Assembly: GCA_015847255.1 (NCBI GenBank)
Contig: JADLZK010007829.1
Location: forward strand, 62,001 to 126,000
Reading direction: 5' to 3'
DNA from: Hyparrhenia diplandra
Lineage: Eukaryota; Streptophyta; Magnoliopsida; Poales; Poaceae
Length of the DNA: 64,000 nucleotides
Part shown: positions 45,175 to 57,061 of the stretch, in pieces
Position numbering within the stretch: the stretch's first letter is position 1
Layout: each line of letters starts with the position of its first letter
The notes under the pieces: generated by a model
Told to the model about the DNA's origin: nothing
Database searches by the model: none
Seen by the model: only the letters and a program-made list of their open reading frames with translations
Made by a program: the position numbers and the translations under genes

Positions 45175-46117
45175 TTTTTAAGGGGAGAATTGGCCGTGGG
45201 ACACCGAAAGTGGTGGCTATTTGCCGAGAGACACTAAAAACGATTCGCTTTGCCGTAACACACTCGTTTCCATTGTTGTTTGGCCACGGGCGCGACCGTT
45301 GACTGGTTCAAACCAAATCGGGTGAGGCAAAAGACAGGGTGCCCCTTAGCCATGTTTGGGTCGGTCCGAGCCAGTGCGGTCGAACCAGATTTAACCTACC
45401 GGCTCCCACCGTTAGGGTTAGCTTGCACACTCCGTCTCAATCCCCGCCCCCGCTTCCACGATAGAAGAAGTGTGTGGGCGTGGAGGCCGAGCATGGGCGC
45501 GCCGGGCGCGGGCGGGATTCGGCGCGGCGGCCAGCTTAAGCGGGCAGAGGCCATGGCGACAAAGGTCGGGTAGCGTCGTCCTCGCCCCAGCTTCACTGGT
45601 GGAAGCTTCGGCCGAAGTGGATTGCCCGTATTGCCCTTTTTGCCGTCACGGCCACCATTGTGGAGCCGGACCTCCGAACTGAACGTCGAGGTGTCCTGCC
45701 GACGGCCCATGGATTGGGTGCGGCGCGCGGCCGTGTCGGGTAGAGGATTGGGTGGCGGCGCACCTTGCCGTGTGTCGGGGAGATAGAGTAGCGAGAGGCG
45801 GCGAAAGCGGGGGACGGGGGATTGAGACGGAGTTAGCCTAACCCTAACGATTCGCGGGTGGTCGTTCGACCTGGACCGGCTCGGACGACCCAAACATGGC
45901 TAAGGGGCACCCGGTGTCTTTTGCCTCACCCGATTTGGTTTGAACCAGTCAACGGTCTTGCCCGTATTAAAAACAACAATGGAAACGAGGTGTGTTCAAA
46001 ACAAAACAAATCGTTTTTAGTGTGTCTCAAAGAAATATCCACCACTTTCAGTGTCCCCACGCCAATTCTCCCTTTTTTTTTTGAGAATCCAATTCTCCCT
46101 TTTTTTAAGAGGAAGAC
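45175..46117. mobile_element. Long-TIR (Mutator-like) element with captured GC-rich interior
   Basis: The left arm (45175 to about 45445) and right arm (about 45815 to 46117) are inverted repeats of ~260 bp. Matching blocks include GTTGACTGGTTCAAACCAAA with its inverse, CCATGTTTGGGTCG, and CGTTAGGGTTAGCT with AGCCTAACCCTAACG. CTGCATAATTGTTT occurs on both sides (45161-45174 and 46118-46131), so a duplication of about 9-14 bp flanks it. The interior 45445-45815 is GC-rich and has no transposase. The right end contains an extra partial tandem repeat (CCAATTCTCCC twice). Confidence 0.75.
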
Positions 46118-46252
46118 CTGCATAATTGTTTGAGAAGACAAATATTTATTACGAATACAAAAGAGGTAAAGGGTTGGATGCATATTTTTTTTTACAGCAA
46201 CAGCCTCGGATGCATATGTCAGCGTATGCTTGCCTAAAAAAAATATAGCACC

Positions 46253-46277
46253 CAGCCCAGCCCAGCCCAGCCCAGCC
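46253..46277. repeat. (CCCAG)n microsatellite
   Basis: Five uninterrupted CCCAG units, starting within the AGCACCCAGCCCAG run. Confidence 0.85.
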
Positions 46278-46331
46278 CAATTGAGTGGCGCACAAAGTTC
46301 CCTTTGCCTCAATCATCAATAAAAACACGAA

Positions 46332-46380
46332 GCTCCGTTCCCGTCGTTCCACGAATCTCCGTTCCCGTCGTTCCACGAAT
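46332..46380. repeat. Two-copy 23-bp tandem repeat
   Basis: CTCCGTTCCCGTCGTTCCAC followed by GAAT occurs twice in succession. Confidence 0.8.
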
Positions 46381-46399
46381 CCGTCGTCCGCCCGGCGCT

Positions 46400-46686
46400 C
46401 TTGGATCCACGACGGCTTCCCTCCCCTCGCCGGCCCAATCGACGCCCACACCTCTGCTCCGTAGCTGCTGCCCGGCTTCCCCACGGCGCCCAACTGCAGG
46501 GGGTACGACGCCGTAGGCCTAGTGACCTAACCTACCCGCTGCTGCTCGGGGAAGGCCGCGACGGCGCGGAGGGTGGAGCTGAGGACCGGCGGCGCGGCCG
46601 CGGTGGCCACCCGGTGCGACAGCTCCCCACGAGGCCACGAGGAATTCGACATCGACCTCCTTCCCCAGTCGGCAGTCACCGGATGA
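46400..46686 (+). other. GC-rich candidate first exon, unresolved
   Basis: A GC-rich stretch ends at a plausible donor (GGATGAG then GTACAG at 46687). One frame reads SDLTYPLLLGEGRDGAEGGA and another VATRCDSSPRGHEEFDIDLL; they cover adjoining parts, so one indel may join them. No downstream exon or known protein matches. It could be the start of a truncated gene. Confidence 0.25.
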
Positions 46687-49600
46687 GGTACAGTTGAGTT
46701 CCTTTCTTTCTTCCTCTTTTTTTATTTCACTTGTTTTATTTTGTGAGCGTCTGTTTAGGTAGATAGACTCAGTTAATTCGGTTTTAACTAAGAAGCAAGT
46801 AGATGGATTCGACCTGGCACCCTCACACCTAACTCAAGAGTGGGCACTGGCTGTAACATAGGTACAAATCTTTATTATCAATAAGGAAACTACAAATCCA
46901 AGGGATGCTCCCTCTCAAAATAATCTTTCGTGGAGGTAAAACAAACATACTTTTAGTCGTTCCCATGGTGGTCATCATCAGCTGGAGCCGCTGCCTCAAC
47001 ACTGTCGGCAGTACTTGCACCGTGTGTACCCAGCACGGCCACCATGGAAGGTGGTGCTGACAGCGGCGTCGTTACTGCACGACACACGAGCGGTGCAAGG
47101 AAGGCAGCACACCATCGGCGTGATATCAAGTTTAGGTCTACGTATTGTTTCCTATACCAAACACTTCACCCGCAGCGAAGTATTTAGGGATATCAATTTG
47201 TTCCTACATTACATAATCTAGTCTCTTAATTTCATTTTATATCTCAACTATGCAGAGATAAAATATTGGTTCCAAGGTTTGAGGACTTTGTTGGAAACGG
47301 GCAGTCGCAAGATATGTTAAATTTCTTTGTCTCTTGAATATATGGAATAATAATGAATGAATTATGTGTTGTATATACTCTCTATATACTATAAAACATT
47401 AAACAATCAAATTTTAGCCTTTTCATTGTGGATTTTTTACTCCTATACATTTTGAATACCCGACTTCAAAATCCGTGCCCGCTTATTTGGGCATGGCGTC
47501 CCCCCAATGTGGTGGCGTGCTTGGGCCGTACCACCACAGAGGCAAGGCTGAACGAAGGCGGCAAGCAACTACTAGGCCTTCATACCGAGGCTAGGTTTTG
47601 CAGCGGCGTGATGCACGGATGGAAAGATCCATGGTTGCTGTGCACGAGAGGCCGCAAGGCTAAGCTCCCACTCATTACCCGCACCAGCGCTCGCCACCCC
47701 TTTGTCAGTGCTCATGTAAGTTCATAGTTATTTCCTCTTAGATTGTATAAAAATGCCGCCATACCCAAATGGTAGTTTTGGTCGCAGCCCCAATTACGGT
47801 CCAAAGGACCCAAATAAATTTAGTGGACCTAACACTCATGCACCTAGTTTTGATAACAGCAATATATACTGAATGGTCATTAGGTAATGGTGGTTTCCTC
47901 CATTTGTGTTTTGACAAGGCCACTGGTTAGGTGTGCAACTGAAATTTAAAACCATCACAGTGGCATCAAGCTGTAAACTTTAGGATCTAGCGGCAGGTGT
48001 TCCATTAGCTGACAAGTCAAATGTAGTTAAAACACTGATATATCACCCCAACACACACTGAGTTTTGGAATCAAAGGTGGCAGTTACTTTGGTTCTGCTG
48101 ATTGTTTGGGCAATATAATTCCAAGCATAACACCTTATAGCATAAGGTGTAACTGTAATCATCGTCGAGAGATGCAAATTGGTCCCCATCCATTGCAGCA
48201 GCTTATTTACTAATAATAACTTACCTAAACCTGAGCGTAGGTGGGTACATTCTTGAATTCTCTAGACCGTGTGTTACTTGTTAGCTGAGTGACTGGATTT
48301 CTTTTTTGTCCCATACGTGTTACTTGCTAGCCTGAGTGACTTGCCTTACTACACAGTACTTATTAACACCCAAAATAAGTGATGATCTGATAAATATTTT
48401 GAGTGGGTTCTGCTTGATTGTTTCTTTAAACATCAAATGAAATAACTACCAAAATGAGCTACCATTGTCCAGGCTTCAATGCTGATTACCATCGTAACAT
48501 ATAGTAGACCTTGAGTAGGGGATGCTCCTACTCATCCAATTTGGGATATATATCACAAACACACAGCACATACATTTGTCCTAAGGTGACGAAGAGGAAC
48601 TTGGCCACATACATATGCAAGATTACACAACCAAAGGTACACATGAAGTTACTTAGTAACGTCTATGATAGAATGCATATGAGCCAACATTGCTAAATAA
48701 TATACTGGAGAACATGAACATAGTTGGACACAATAAGACCTACTGGCCATATGCTTGCACATGCACTGGTATTTGTGTGATGGTATATTCACTGGATGGT
48801 GCATAGTTTTTTTGCCTTAGGTAACAACGTTCTCAAGGAGACTACTAGGGTAGCATAGGGCTCACTGCCTCCGTGCTTCCTAGAGGGTCTTTGCTGAATG
48901 CATTCCTGCGAGGGAGTGCATAAGTATATGTTAGTGAGCCATTCAGAGCAAGAACCAAGGTTGGAAACTAACAGAAAACAAGGAGGATGCATACCTTTCA
49001 AAATTCCGACTAGGGATGTACTCTAGCACTAGGAGGGCGATGAAGCAACGGATGGAGGGCGATGATGAGGGTGGGATGGCCACCATATGCTTATATAGGC
49101 CAAGGGCGCCTTGGCCACCGATGGGTGGAAGGAGCTTACTAATGGCAATGGGGCCCAACTACACCCTCAAGAGGAAGAACTGACTGCTAATGAATGCATG
49201 GGTGTAGATGCATTGCACAACTGGAGAGTACAAATTCCCATGCATGTCCCTCGAAGTGAGCTATTTTGTCTACTCGTAGGAAGGAGACAGGCTAAATAGG
49301 ACCTACTTTTGACCTATTTTGCCCATGTTGTGTTTTTCGAAGCAACAAAGCCTAGCATACATGGTGTAAAAAAGGTAATATTAGCTACCTACGGTATCTA
49401 TGTTCATGGTAAAAAGCTAATATTGTAGCACCCATTGCGAATTAAATTTCTGCAGCCTATACTAAGTTTTATTCTTATATAGCTTTGGAAAGTATTGTGT
49501 ACATGAAAAATGAAAAATATATGTAGTATCTAGATTATAGTAAATTCATTTAAAAGGGAGAAGCCACATGTGATGTAACTTCCTTATGTCGTAGTAAAAT

Positions 49601-49739
49601 TTTTGTAAAGGACACATGTAATTTTTGTATTATCCTTGTGGCCTCATCTCAGGTTGCTTTCTGCATGTAGTAGGTTCTTGCTGTTCACTTACCTATTCAC
49701 TTCATTCAGTGTCCACTTGATCTGATGCATGTTGTTAAT
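46687..49739. other. Intergenic, no gene recognised
   Basis: Mostly AT-rich. 47450-47720 is a moderately GC-rich patch with an open frame on the plus strand that ends near a GTAAGT donor at 47716; the product is not recognised. 48780-49310 has open frames on both strands without similarity. No complete transposon ends were found. Confidence 0.3.
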
Positions 49740-49779
49740 TACCATCTAATGCATCCACCAGATCTGAAATAATGCAAGA

Positions 49780-50372
49780 AAGACATTAGGATTTGCATGC
49801 ATGTAATCGACTTTTTTGCATGAGGACACATGCATGGAACCTTTTTTTTTTTTTTTTGCATGCGAGGACAACTCCAATTTACTTTTCTGCATGTTGTCCT
49901 CATGCAAAAAGTAGATTCCATGCTAAAAAACTCCAATTTACTTTTCTGCATATTGTCCTCATGCAAAAGTAGATTCCATGCAAAAAAAGTAGATCTTTAC
50001 GTGTGAAGGACAACATGCGAGAAAAATAAATTGGAGTTGTCCTTCACATGCAAAAGATCTACACATGCAAAGATCTACTTTTTTTGCATGCGATGGACAA
50101 CTACAATTTGTTTTTTTGCATGTTGTCCTTCTGAGAACCAATTTTACATTGTTGTTGTCTTCTGCATGGAATTGTCCTTTGCATGCATGCATGTCTAATC
50201 TTTGTCCTTTCCATGCATGCATGTTTATGCTTTTTCATTCACATGTGTCCTTTGCATGCGTGTACGGCATGTGCATGCATGGTGACATGTGAGGCCAAGT
50301 TGCATGTGTACATCCACTTGCTTCCATGTATATGTCCCCCTCACTTCATTGAACATGTGCTTGCATGCATGC
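49780..50372. promoter_or_regulatory. Dense cluster of RY motifs (CATGCA / TGCATG)
   Basis: By eye about twenty CATGCA or TGCATG cores fall in under 600 bp, for example in GCATGCATG near 49795, TGCATGCATGCATG near 50183, CATGCATGCATG near 50213 and GCATGCATGCAGG near 50364. Fewer than one would be expected by chance. Many are part of a repeated phrase TTTTTGCATG...GGACAAC and its inverse. The RY core is the known binding site of plant B3-domain factors (ABI3/FUS3/LEC2 activators and VAL repressors). Whether this cluster is regulatory or simply a palindromic repeat is not known. No coding sequence is present. Confidence 0.6.
49989..50062. repeat. Hairpin-forming inverted repeat inside the RY cluster
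   Basis: GTAGATCTTTACGTGTGAAG followed by GACAAC at 49989-50014 faces GTTGTCCTTCACATGCAAAA followed by GATCTAC at 50036-50062. Arms are about 26 nt with few mismatches and a 21-nt loop. Confidence 0.8.
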
Positions 50373-51879
50373 AGGAAGGGGACAACCTCATCTGGATCGT
50401 GAAATTTCTATCTAACGCACGAAAAGGGCCGAAGCATACGTGGACACCTTCAGAGGCGGCCTAGACGGCGCGCCTTCATACTTCTAATTCTCTATATATG
50501 GGGTGGATAGTGGTTTGTCTATAGTTCATGAAACCGAATGTATTGAGGGTGGTGCTGTCGAACGGAAGTATTTGGACAAGTCTTACTCTTTTTATTTTAT
50601 AATTTTGTAGTAGCAGACCTGAGAGTAGTGACTAGTGACAATGCAAGAAACTATTTGTAGTTTCTATAGCGTAGGATATTATACACACAAAAAAAGACTA
50701 TCCTTCTCAATGCAAGATTTTTTTATAGCATAGGACATATGTAGTGATAGAAACCATATGTGTGCTCTCTCCGTATTCGATAACCGTAAAGACACAGTTT
50801 CGATAAGCATAGTAAATATGCTTGTGCGTTGCAACATAAGAAAACAAACTATCAACCATTTATTAAAAATGACGACAAGAATGATACATATATATTTATG
50901 TGTTTTATCATTTATGTAAAATTTATAAGCTTTAATTTATGTTATGATGACATTGGTTCGTCCTATCACCACCCATGAACTTAGATGTTTTGTGTGTTCC
51001 AACTCTAACTTGGTAAGCCTTCCTTGCTAAGACATAAGACACTTCCCCTACAGTCATCCTAAGCCGTCCGTTTTTACATCGATGCTCTAGATTGCAATAT
51101 ACCCTTTCATCCGCCCTTTTCTTAAAGAGACCCTCGGCTTCCAGATAATCCCTCCCAAAGTCCATGTTGCACCTCTAAAACATAATTTATAGTTTGGTGA
51201 TTGGTAATAAAAATTAGAGCCTTACTCTTTGAACAAAATTAGCGTGTTTTAATGATTTGGGGAATTTTGAATCAACCTTCCCATTTCCTTTTCTCCTTCC
51301 CACGCACAACAGCCAGGCAGCTAGCCACCCTCCATAGAGATACTCAGGAGCAGCATCCACCAACCATCTAGCCGGCGATGGCAGCGGTGCGGAGGTTGTG
51401 GTGGCTAAGGTGCTTCCCATCCTCTTTAGAGACTCCTAATTTTTCATTGATTTTCTTCACACCTGTGCTTGGTTTGTGGTGCTCCATGCCTCCGATGACA
51501 TGTTAGGCTCACGCGGATCTTGCTGGATCGGGCGGCCGCGCCTTCATGGTGAGCAGGCCGTCTGGTGAGCTGGGAGCGCGATGAGGCCCGACCTTGATTT
51601 GCTATGTATTTGGTCTCGATAAATCATGATGACTTTGATTCGGTTCTCATTTGTGTTCAAATCCAAATACAACGATATCCGCTCATATCCGATCCGTTTT
51701 CATCCCTATTGAAGATATACCCCTATATGGGCAACGCTGATTCAAGCCCATGCACGGATATGGACTTTTCTCCTCTCTTTCTGCTCTGCATCCCAACCGG
51801 ACGGCCCAATCCAGCGACTGATGGCCCAATTTCTTCCCCACCACGGAGAGAGAGCAGCCGCACGCGCGCCATAAGAGAG
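50373..51879. other. Upstream region of the two-domain protease-like gene
   Basis: Mostly AT-rich intergenic DNA. A minus-strand frame at 51165-50932 (LFKKRADERVYCNLEHRCKN) looks mildly protein-like but is isolated and unrecognised. The last 100 bp approach the leader of the gene that follows. Confidence 0.35.
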
Positions 51880-54800
51880 AGATGGGGGGCCCTCTTTTCT
51901 TTCCCCGTTTCTCTTTTTCCCCAAACCCAAACCCTAGCGCGGCGGTCGGCGGACGTCGACCCAGGGGCGGCGCCCTAGTGAATCTGGCGCAAAAGCGGTT
52001 GGCGAGGCCGCGAGGGTGCGTCGGCGCGCGGCATCGTGGTAGTGGACGGCGGTCCGGTGTGCGCATCAGCGCCACGGCCACGGGACGGACAGCCGCACAG
52101 GAGCCTGACATACGGAGCCGGACGGCCACGGGTGCAACCAGCACGAGACGTAAGCACGGCATCGGCAGAATTTGGTACGTTTGCTTCCCTTAATCCCATT
52201 CAATCTATTATGGATTGCAATTTGTTAATAGCTGGAAAATAGAAAAGGGGAGTCTGGCTGTATCTGACTCCTTGATTCCCTCAAACATGAAGAGAGAAAA
52301 GAAAAGGTGGTGCTACAGATTTAAGGGTTTTCTATGAATATATGAATATAATATAAAGTCATGCTCAATTTTTTTATGTTCGTCTTTTTTTTTTTTTGGC
52401 TTCAGTGTCTGTAAGATGCAGGGCGGTGATGTTTCCACAAGAAGCTTAAAGAGGAATGAAACAACTGATCTCCCAAGAAGCTGGAAGAAGAATAAACAAA
52501 CAGTTTGCAATGAAGGAGAGACAAGTGAGCTATTGGCCTCAGGTCTGGTGGTCCTTCCTCTTTAATGCTCACGTTTCTTACAGCTCTATCTGGGCACTGA
52601 TAGTTGTTTTGTATCATGTTTCTTTAACTAGATGACTTGCATCAGGAATCAAATAAAGGTGTTTGGAGTGAGCTGAGTGAAGAAGTTGCGTCAGATTTGT
52701 CTAAAATGGTTGTGTCACTTGTTGTAGTTCATGGTGATTATTTGTGCTCTTGTACTCTGCTCTCCAAGACATATTAAACACTGCAAACTATTGTTAATAT
52801 AAATACGATATTGTGCAGAGCACAAGGTGCTATTTGCATGCTCAGGCTTTGTTGTAGATTGTGATGGACATGCAGCAAGGTTCATGACTTCAGCAAGCCT
52901 AGTTAAAGCTTTAAATGATAAAAGGAAAGACCATGATAACTTGAAGGTTGGTTCTGCAAATCATCCTTTACTTTTTTTTTTACTTTTATAGTTATGATGA
53001 TAGTTGTGAACAATGTAACTCTTTTGCTTTATCGCATAGATTGAAGTGCTTAATGAAGACCATGTTGTCGAGGGGTTTTGGGGAATATGATTTGAAAGAC
53101 AACACTGCTTCTGTCATTGTCAAGAAATTTTATGGTTTTTGCACCATAGGCTTCAATCATGTGCTCAAATTGCAGCCCCACAGCAAGGTACTAGCTCTAG
53201 GCCGTGACGTCTCTGGCAAATTAATCGCCTCTGGTGGGATTCTGACTGATGATCCCATATGTGAGGATAAGCTTATGTCTTCCACTTGTGAAATCTCTAA
53301 GGTACATGTGCATTTTGAAATGAGTATTTAAATCTGTTCTTGTTATTATATGCAGTAAAGTGTATCTGAGACAACAAAGTGATGTCTGTGCTACTTACCC
53401 CTTTTCACTTTATTTTTTTGTCAGTGTAACAAAGGGTTGCCTCTAATTCTTTTGCTAGGTTTTGCGAAGGCGGGCCACTTTTTGATTTTGATGGGGAGTT
53501 TGTTGGCATGATCCTTTCTTTTCAGTAGCAAAAAAAAAAACCTTGTTCTTGCCAAAGTTTGAAGTTTTTGATATCTTGGTGGTCTACGATTCTCTGGATG
53601 AGGATGAGATGGAATTTCCTGCATTAGATTCTTCCAAGACAGTCAGGTATGTCTTGAATATTTCCAATTGGATACCTACTCTTGCATACCCTATTTATAA
53701 TGAAACAAGCTCTTTTGACATTTATAGTCCTCTAATGTGGTTTTCAAAGTGTTACCCATATAATAACAACCTGATTCATTTTCATCTATATGTACCTAAA
53801 TATTTTCTGTCTAGTTGACACATGCCACTATGCCATGTACTAGGTTAAGCATATTCCTTGTGTCAATCTTGAATCCATTTATGTGTCAACTTTATTCATA
53901 AATTAAAGAAAGGAGTTTTCTGTCCAGACAAAATGGTCAGTCACACTGCATGGGCTGTGGAGCCTGTTGACTTGAGGTTTTCTGTAATGTTTCCTCAATA
54001 CTAACCTGTTTCCTTCGTATATCTATACATACCAGGCCAGGTCCTCTTTTCTCCATGTTTTCCTGTTCCCACAATTATATTCATGTAGAGTAATATCTTG
54101 CATATTATGGTTTGTTTGATGTTAACTATTGTCTTTTGGTACTCATGTTGATGTTTTTCTGCAGGGTTGGGGAAGTTTCCATTGCTGAGGTGTCTTTCTC
54201 TTGTAAAGAAGGTGAACACACAGCGCCACTTTAAGCCTCTTATTGTGTAGTTCATCTTCATCTACAATACTATCTATTTGTAAAGTTGTCATAAATGGTG
54301 GAAATTTATAGTACATTTGCACTCAGAATAGTTGCTGATGAGCTTAGCTTTGTACAGTTGTTTTTTCATAGAGTTAGGGATAATCAGTTAATGGGTGTTT
54401 TAAGAACAATCACTTATAGTGTGTTGTGTTACTCAGGTCATCATAATATATAATTATTATGTAATGATAATAATATAATGTCAGATAGAGGGTTTTGTGT
54501 GAATGTTACTTATCATACCCAATATTAGCATGTGTTAGTGCTAATAACATGACCTCTTGCTGTTGCAGTTGTTGACAAGCATCAGTCTAAGGACCTAGAA
54601 TCTTTGGGCTATCCTAAGCCGTCAGAATCAATGTTAAATGGTGATTCAGAGCCTGCAAATATCTTGACTTTTTATCCATTGTGTTTTTTTTTATGAATTT
54701 GCACTTATGATTATGACTATTGTGCTTTGTGTCATCATTAAACAGATGAGATTATTTTGGCTCATAACTTCGAGGAGCCTTTTGGTGACACATATGATAC

Positions 54801-56144
54801 AGGTGTCTGGAGTGGAATAAGTCAACCAGTTGCCTCTAACATACGTGATAATATCGTCGCACTTGCTTCGTTCAATGGTAATTTTATAGTGCTGTGTTGT
54901 TTGATGTTTTATGTCTCTATATGATCAACAAACTTATGATATAAATTGTGGTCCGCAGGAGGAAAAAGGATTTTTGCATGCACAGGACTCTTTATTGAAT
55001 GGAATGGACGTATCATTATCCTGACTTCAGCGAGCTTGATTAGAGATTATTCTTGTCAGACTAGAGATACTTCTTGTGTACACAAGATCGTTGAAAACTT
55101 GAGGGTTGGTAATTCTAGTTAATTTGCTGTCTTAATTTGCTGTCCCTGTTCTTTTTTAGTGAATTGCCAAAGTCTCAACTGTTTTTCATGGCAGATTCAA
55201 GTGTTACGCCCAAACGAAGAGCATGCAGATGGGACATTGGAACATTATAATTTGCATTACAATATTGCTCTAATCAGTGTCAAGGATTTCTGTCCTACCA
55301 ACCGGTAAAGATTCAATATCGGGGGTGTGGCAATTTTGAATTACTAGCTGTGGGGTGTATCTTCAGGTCTGGTAGATTGATGGCTCAAAAAGGAGTCCTG
55401 TCTCCTTTTTCGGTCTCATATGGTTGCGGATATCTTCGATATTGCACATGTACCATCAGTAAGGTACAGCTGTTATTTTTCGTATGTGCTATCATACAGT
55501 TGAAGTAAACAGTTGCATCTGAATGAGTTAAGTACCATATCTGTTTGACAACTTCATCTGGTTAGGCGCTGGCACTGGAGGGCCCCTTCTTGATTTTGAT
55601 GTCAAATTTGTTGGCATGAACTTCTATAACAAGTACAACTCAGTTGGAACCCCATACTTACCATGGAAGGTGATTCAAGATGTCTTGGAGCATTTCAAGG
55701 AAAAAAAAGGTATGGCATATTTAATTGCCTGTCATGTAGTGTATTTACTATTTAGATTCCAAGAGCGTGTGGACATGTTTTCAAAATGTTTATTGAAGCA
55801 GATTCAGTGAGGCATGCATAATTTTTAATTAGCCATTATTCCCTGGTGTGTTTCTACATTCAGGACTGTTGCTGAAGGTGGCTATGATGTTAGTCCGTTT
55901 CGTTTCCCAGACTGGACTCTTCCTCGTGATACCAGCAAGTTTTGTAACAGGTATTCTAATACATGGCATTGCATTCTCTAGTTAAATATTTTTTTTGTTT
56001 ACATTTAATCATTTATGGATGACTTTACATTGTGGCCATATAAACAGATGGCCTGTGGTGTTCCCAGAGTGGTGGCGTCCTAAAGATTTGGCAAGATTTG
56101 AATTTGAGATTTATAGAACAAGACCCCAATACATGCTGTTGTGA
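51880..56144 (+). CDS. Two-domain trypsin/Deg-like protein with substituted catalytic residues (pseudoprotease)
   Basis: A large grass-family gene. The leader exon (about 51880-52149, AAACCCTAGCG) is followed by exons 52406-52542 (ATG 52416, MQGGDVSTRSLKRNETTDLP), 52632-52733, 52819-52946, 53040-53301, ~53461-53646, 54165-54211, 54569-54640, 54746-54877, 54959-55104, 55195-55304, 55367-55463, 55566-55709, 55864-55950 and 56048-56144. The product is about 575 residues. Domain 1 has VLFACSGFVVDCDG, FMTSASLVK and EGGPLFDFDGEFVGM. Domain 2 has RIFACTGLFIEWNG, IILTSASLI, YNIALISVK and AGTGGPLLDFDVKFVGMNFY. In both, Ser stands where HtrA has His (TSAS for TNNH). Asp appears as Asn (NIALISV for DLAVLKV) and Ser as Thr or Glu. 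The tail reads RWPVVFPEWWRPKD, a motif of this family. Breaks: +1 near 53085, a stop plus A10 run at 53526-53540, and 1-nt slips near 55566 and 55705. Confidence 0.78.
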
Positions 56145-57061
56145 CATATTGCAGGGGTAGAAGCACCTTCTTTTCTAACATCTTAAACTGTTATTTCCAT
56201 ATACCTTATTCCATGGACCTGTTATGGGTTGACAACATTGAAAACCAAACCGTTTGGCCTTATTTTTCATTTGGGAACACTGCTCCGTTATGAAGTCCTC
56301 CATAATACTTATGATTGGCTTTGTTAATCCATTTTTCACTTGCACTCCAAGTTGGATGCTCGCGTGTTCTAACCACGTGTTAGACTGGATTGGAGCAGAA
56401 ATTAGTTCAAGCCTGCAATATTTGTACTGCTGGTGCCAATTTGGATTAAGTGTTAATTCAGTTTGAACTTTGAAAGGTGAACCGTTAGCTACACATTATT
56501 ACTGTTGTGGACACCTCTATGCTGTACGTCTCTAAAGAATGAATGCTTCTAGAGCAAATTCCTTCTGTCATTATGCCATCAAAACTTACGCTAATCCCTA
56601 GCGTGATATAAGAAGTAACCCAAAACTTCTAACGGTCCACCATGAAAAGCAATTCGGCCCAAACCTGTTCAGACAATTATGTCGAAAAGCAATTGGGGGA
56701 TCCATGATTTTGGCCCCCGACAAGGCTGTACCGATACATGTTGCAATGCTTAGATCATATATGAAGCCAAGTTCTCATATGAAACCAAATAGATTAGAAG
56801 ATTTTGGACCAACATACACCCACCTATATAGTAGCCCTATTAAATTAAATAAATTGGAAGATATTGGACTAACATGCACCCACTTAGGTAGATGTTGTAT
56901 AATGAGTGTAATTTACTCTAATAACATTATTAGTGCTGATGTCGGTGAGGACGTTTCGCTGGAGGCCACCGAGGATGATGATGAAGAAGAGGAGTCGCGG
57001 GCCACACCATCGCAAGGGTCTGAGGGCTTAGGCTGACGGCTTCTCCGCCGGCGGCGAGGAC
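56145..57061. other. 3' flank and intergenic DNA
   Basis: 56145 to about 56500 is probable 3' untranslated region. 56700-57040 contains an open frame ending in an acidic stretch (ATEDDDEEEESRATPSQGSE, stop at 57034-57036). It looks like the end of an unrelated coding exon and runs almost up to the retroelement at 57062. The product is not recognised. Confidence 0.3.
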
